Assembly (NCBI RefSeq): GCF_000275845.1 | Contig: NW_006766884.1 | Span: 898,905 to 962,904, forward strand | Reading direction: 5' to 3' | DNA length: 64,000 nucleotides | DNA from: Dichomitus squalens LYAD-421 SS1 | Lineage: Eukaryota; Basidiomycota; Agaricomycetes; Polyporales; Polyporaceae | In this document: piece after piece, positions 61,985-64,000 of the stretch | Layout: the number at the start of each line of letters is the position of its first letter | Position numbering within the stretch: position 1 is the first letter of the stretch | Notes under the pieces: generated by a model | Told to the model about the DNA's origin: nothing | The model's input: only the letters and a program-made list of their open reading frames with translations | Databases searched by the model: none | Program-made: the position numbers and the translations under genes

Positions 61985-63018
61985 TCAATGCTTCTTCAAC
62001 AACTGTTCCTCTCGCGCCTTGGCCCGCTCCGCCAAGTCTACACCCACCAACACCTTCGACGCTTTCCATAGCTGTACAAGGTTGACAATGTTCTTGAGTG
62101 CGCAGATTGGGCCGGTGACATAAGCTATCAACTCCGGCCAAGTGAAGGATACCAGGTAGGCGACGATTCCGTCGCCAGAGATCCCGAAGGATTCCGACAG
62201 GGGAGTGTGCACCCACTTCATTAGATAGAGGGAAATGTAGAACAGCTCATTCCCTGCGCAGACAACGAAGAGCGTTCGCTGCATGGGGAATATATGAGCG
62301 AGAGGGCAAGCACCCGGAGGAAGAGTACTCACGGGATCATAGTAGCGTTGCAGCAGACGACTGACGTCACCATCCACTTGCTTATGACTCCTTGAACCTG
62401 TTATAAGGGAACTGGGGGACATAGTTCAGAAGCGATCTCTTGATCCCACATCACAGTACACACCTGTTCATGTGCATGTAATGACTACTGAAGTCCAGCG
62501 TGATAAGGAATTGGAATGCGAGGGCCCACTCGGGATATGCAGATGTAAGATAGCAAAGCAGACAAGAGGTCGTACAACTTCGCCGTGGCACCAACATCAG
62601 CATCAAACAGTCATATATGAACACATGTATACTCACCGGTCGGTGACCATGTCTAATACGGCGCCGAACTTCGAAGCCTGCCCCAAGGCCCTTGCGGCAT
62701 GCCCGTCGACTGCGTCGAGTAAGCACGAGATACAGTACAGCACTGTGCAGTATTTTGGATGGTAGCTCATGTAGTGAAGAGATAGAGCTGCCAATATAAC
62801 GCGCGTGTAGCCTGCGAGAAGGAAACGAACGCGCTCCATTAGTACATAGGAGCGACAGAGCTGAGAGGTGACGGACCGATAAGGTTGGGCACGAAGAGGA
62901 ACACATTCTCCGAATATGTCTGTGCGGTCGCGAGATCCACGGCGACCTTAGCGTCCACAATATCGATAGAGGGTCGTCTCCTCGTCAAGGCTGCAGAACC
63001 ATTGCCGTTGGATGCCAT
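61985..63018 (-). CDS. PIS1: CDP-diacylglycerol--inositol 3-phosphatidyltransferase (phosphatidylinositol synthase)
   Basis: Exons: 63018-62877, 62811-62637, 62577-62464, 62411-62333, 62278-61985; 267 aa. Makes phosphatidylinositol from CDP-DAG and inositol in the ER; its product feeds PIK1. The signature D-x2-D-G-x2-A-R-x8-G-x3-D-x3-D is complete (DAVDGHAAR...FGAVLDMVTD). Flanking family motifs are NVFLFVPNLIGYTRVILA, DFSSHYMHM, SLITGSRSHK and GNELFYISLYLMKW. About 45 disordered residues precede the first membrane segment. The acceptor at 62412 (CCCCCAG) was chosen over a later TAACAG because only it yields MHMNSSLITGSRSHK. The intron 62578-62636 ends in AAG, required for the DRCTTS junction. 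The tail ends in basic helices (ERAKAREEQLLKKH). Confidence 0.95.
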
Positions 63019-63647
63019 AGTGAGCGGAGAGGAGCGCGAGCGTGCCCACGTAGGTTGAGCGGTGTGTTACGAATTTGTGGAACCCGCAAGCCGAGCTGTA
63101 GGCGCTCATGGCACTCCGTCCTCGGGGTGACGCCCCGTCACGCTCTCAGGCTTCGTAATACACATATCCCGAGGTCACATACCTCTATCTCTCTCCTCTG
63201 ATTCTGGTCCTCCTGCCTACAGACTGCGTCGAATCATCCGCTCTATCGACTCACTCGCTCTCCCTGCACCAAATCTTGGCATGCACCCGAGCATACCCAG
63301 TTCATGCATAAGCTGTCTGACGCTCTCATGCGCTCGCCGGGCGGGCCGACCACAGTCACTGGCAGGACTAAGCGGCTTGGACTCGTCATCGCCCCGGCTG
63401 CGTCTCTAGTGCGCCGCTCTGCCCAAGTGTCAATATCAGAGTGCAGCTGACCAGCACTACTCTGCTACTATACAAAATGCGGGGATGGGAGTAAATCCAG
63501 TGCAGAGGGGCAACGAAATGCCGCGGTTCTCAAGTGAATGCAATCCCCCCAGCGCGATGCGACGCAAGCCCATATTAGGTAGAAAAATCTTATGTAAGGC
63601 GCGTAGTTCAAGAACATCCAGCGCTGCGCGAAGAGGACCCGCCATTC

Positions 63648-63700
63648 GTGCTCCCGCCCCTCCCTCGCTGCGCTCGGGGGGTCCCCCGAGCCGGGAGCAC
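63648..63700. repeat. Nested inverted repeats
   Basis: The outer arms are GTGCTCCCG (63648-63656) and CGGGAGCAC (63692-63700). The inner arms are GCTCGGGGG (63672-63680) and CCCCCGAGC (63683-63691), separated by 2 bases and adjoining the outer right arm. Each pair is a perfect 9-bp match. Such a structure could form a stable hairpin or cruciform. Origin unknown. Confidence 0.8.
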
Positions 63701-63784
63701 TCAACTAAAGCCTCGTTCGCGCGAAAAAAAAATAAGACCGGCGACCCCTTGTGGGGTCAGGAGAAAGACAAGTGCCCAACGGGC

Positions 63785-63843
63785 CAACCAACCCTAACCG
63801 CTGACCCAAAACCCAAACCCTAACCCCCAACCCGAACCCTAAC
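63785..63843 (+). repeat. Degenerate telomere-like tract (CCCTAA / CCCAAA units)
   Basis: A 59-bp C/A-rich run with three exact CCCTAA units plus variants such as CCCAAA, CCCCAA and CCCGAA. CCCTAA is the C-strand of the TTAGGG telomere repeat used by most basidiomycetes. Genes lie to the left and unique sequence continues to the right, so the tract is interstitial rather than a chromosome end in this window. Confidence 0.75.
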
Positions 63844-63845
63844 AA

Positions 63846-63912
63846 GTCTGCTGGGGATTCGAACTCTCGCACCGAAAGAAAAATTGGCCATCGTTACCAC
63901 TGCACCAGCAGC
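63846..63912 (-). pseudogene. tRNA-like sequence with intact Pol III A and B boxes (pseudo-tRNA or SINE head)
   Basis: On the minus strand, TGGTGCAGTGG (63897-63907) fits the A-box consensus TRGYNNARNNG at every position, and AGTTCGAATCC (63855-63865) fits the B-box consensus RGTTCRANTCC at every position, 31 nt apart. CTGCTGG and CCAGCAG can pair across the ends. There is no proper anticodon stem, the T stem has mismatches, and a run of five Ts between the boxes would stop Pol III. So it is not a working tRNA; a decayed tRNA or tRNA-derived element is likely. Confidence 0.5.
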
Positions 63913-64000
63913 TTCCAAAATTTATTCATTGGTGCGGCGTCATACCACTGTCTTTGACATACTTACCATACAAGGCAGGTTAGATCAAGCGCCAGCGTCG

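Larger units (their letters stand above)
63019..64000. other. Gene-free right end of window with repeat-like structures
   Basis: About 980 bp with no supported coding region. The first 600 bp look like ordinary intergenic DNA (PIS1 promoter). From about 63640 to 63912 it holds nested inverted repeats, a small hairpin (GACCCC/GGGGTC, 63743-63758), an A-run, a telomere-like tract and a tRNA-like promoter, listed separately. Confidence 0.6.

Noticed and set aside
63485..63823. 112-codon open frame over the repeat-like region
   Set aside because: It spans inverted repeats and the A-run and has no protein-like pattern; non-coding repeat structure explains it better.

Overview
The window is nuclear DNA of a filamentous basidiomycete, most likely an Agaricomycete. 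The evidence is GC-rich coding sequence, a dense gene order on both strands, and more than 130 spliceosomal introns that can be placed by protein homology. Most of these introns are 45-80 bp, with GT(A/G)(C/A)GT-type donors, CTNAC-type branch sites and YAG acceptors. I assembled 21 protein-coding genes by splicing by eye, checking reading phase at every junction and agreement with known family motifs, and found one intron-containing tRNA gene. No transposase, CRISPR array, secondary-metabolite cluster or bacterial-type operon was seen. Exon coordinates are given in each gene entry.

Layout, left to right: SEC16 (partial at the left edge, -), an RPAP3-like TPR co-chaperone (-), a Pumilio protein (-), kinesin-1 (-), transcription elongation factor ELF1 (-), kinesin-5 (+), VPS55 (+), TRS120/TRAPPC9 (-), PIK1 phosphatidylinositol 4-kinase (+), a KRE2/MNT1-type mannosyltransferase (-), tRNA-Val(CAC) (+), a large disordered protein (-), a USP7/Ubp15 deubiquitinase (+), SEC66 (-), mitochondrial citrate synthase (+), a conserved protein with a collagen-like Pro/Gly tail (-), the PP2A B56 subunit RTS1 (+), DNA primase large subunit PRI2 (+), phosphatidylserine synthase CHO1 (+), the SMC5/6 RING subunit NSE1 (+), a mitochondrial Msp1-like AAA ATPase (-) and phosphatidylinositol synthase PIS1 (-). 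The last kilobase has no gene but holds a tRNA-like Pol III promoter, a telomere-like CCCTAA tract and nested palindromes.

Functional themes: most genes are single-copy housekeeping genes. The 19.7-31.5 kb stretch is a run of four Golgi/endosome genes (VPS55, TRS120, PIK1, mannosyltransferase), with TRS120 and PIK1 sharing a 299-bp divergent promoter. SEC16 and SEC66 add ER exit and ER translocation. CHO1 and PIS1, two CDP-alcohol phosphatidyltransferases, lie 6 kb apart, and PIS1 makes the substrate that PIK1 phosphorylates. The two kinesins flank ELF1. PRI2 and NSE1 act in DNA replication and repair.

The least explained items are the composite repeat-like structure at 63.6-63.9 kb, the apparent degenerate AAA module in the AAA ATPase, the collagen-like protein, a 5-nt microexon in kinesin-1, and recurrent AAG 3' splice sites. 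All function calls come from recognising sequence families by eye. No database search was run.
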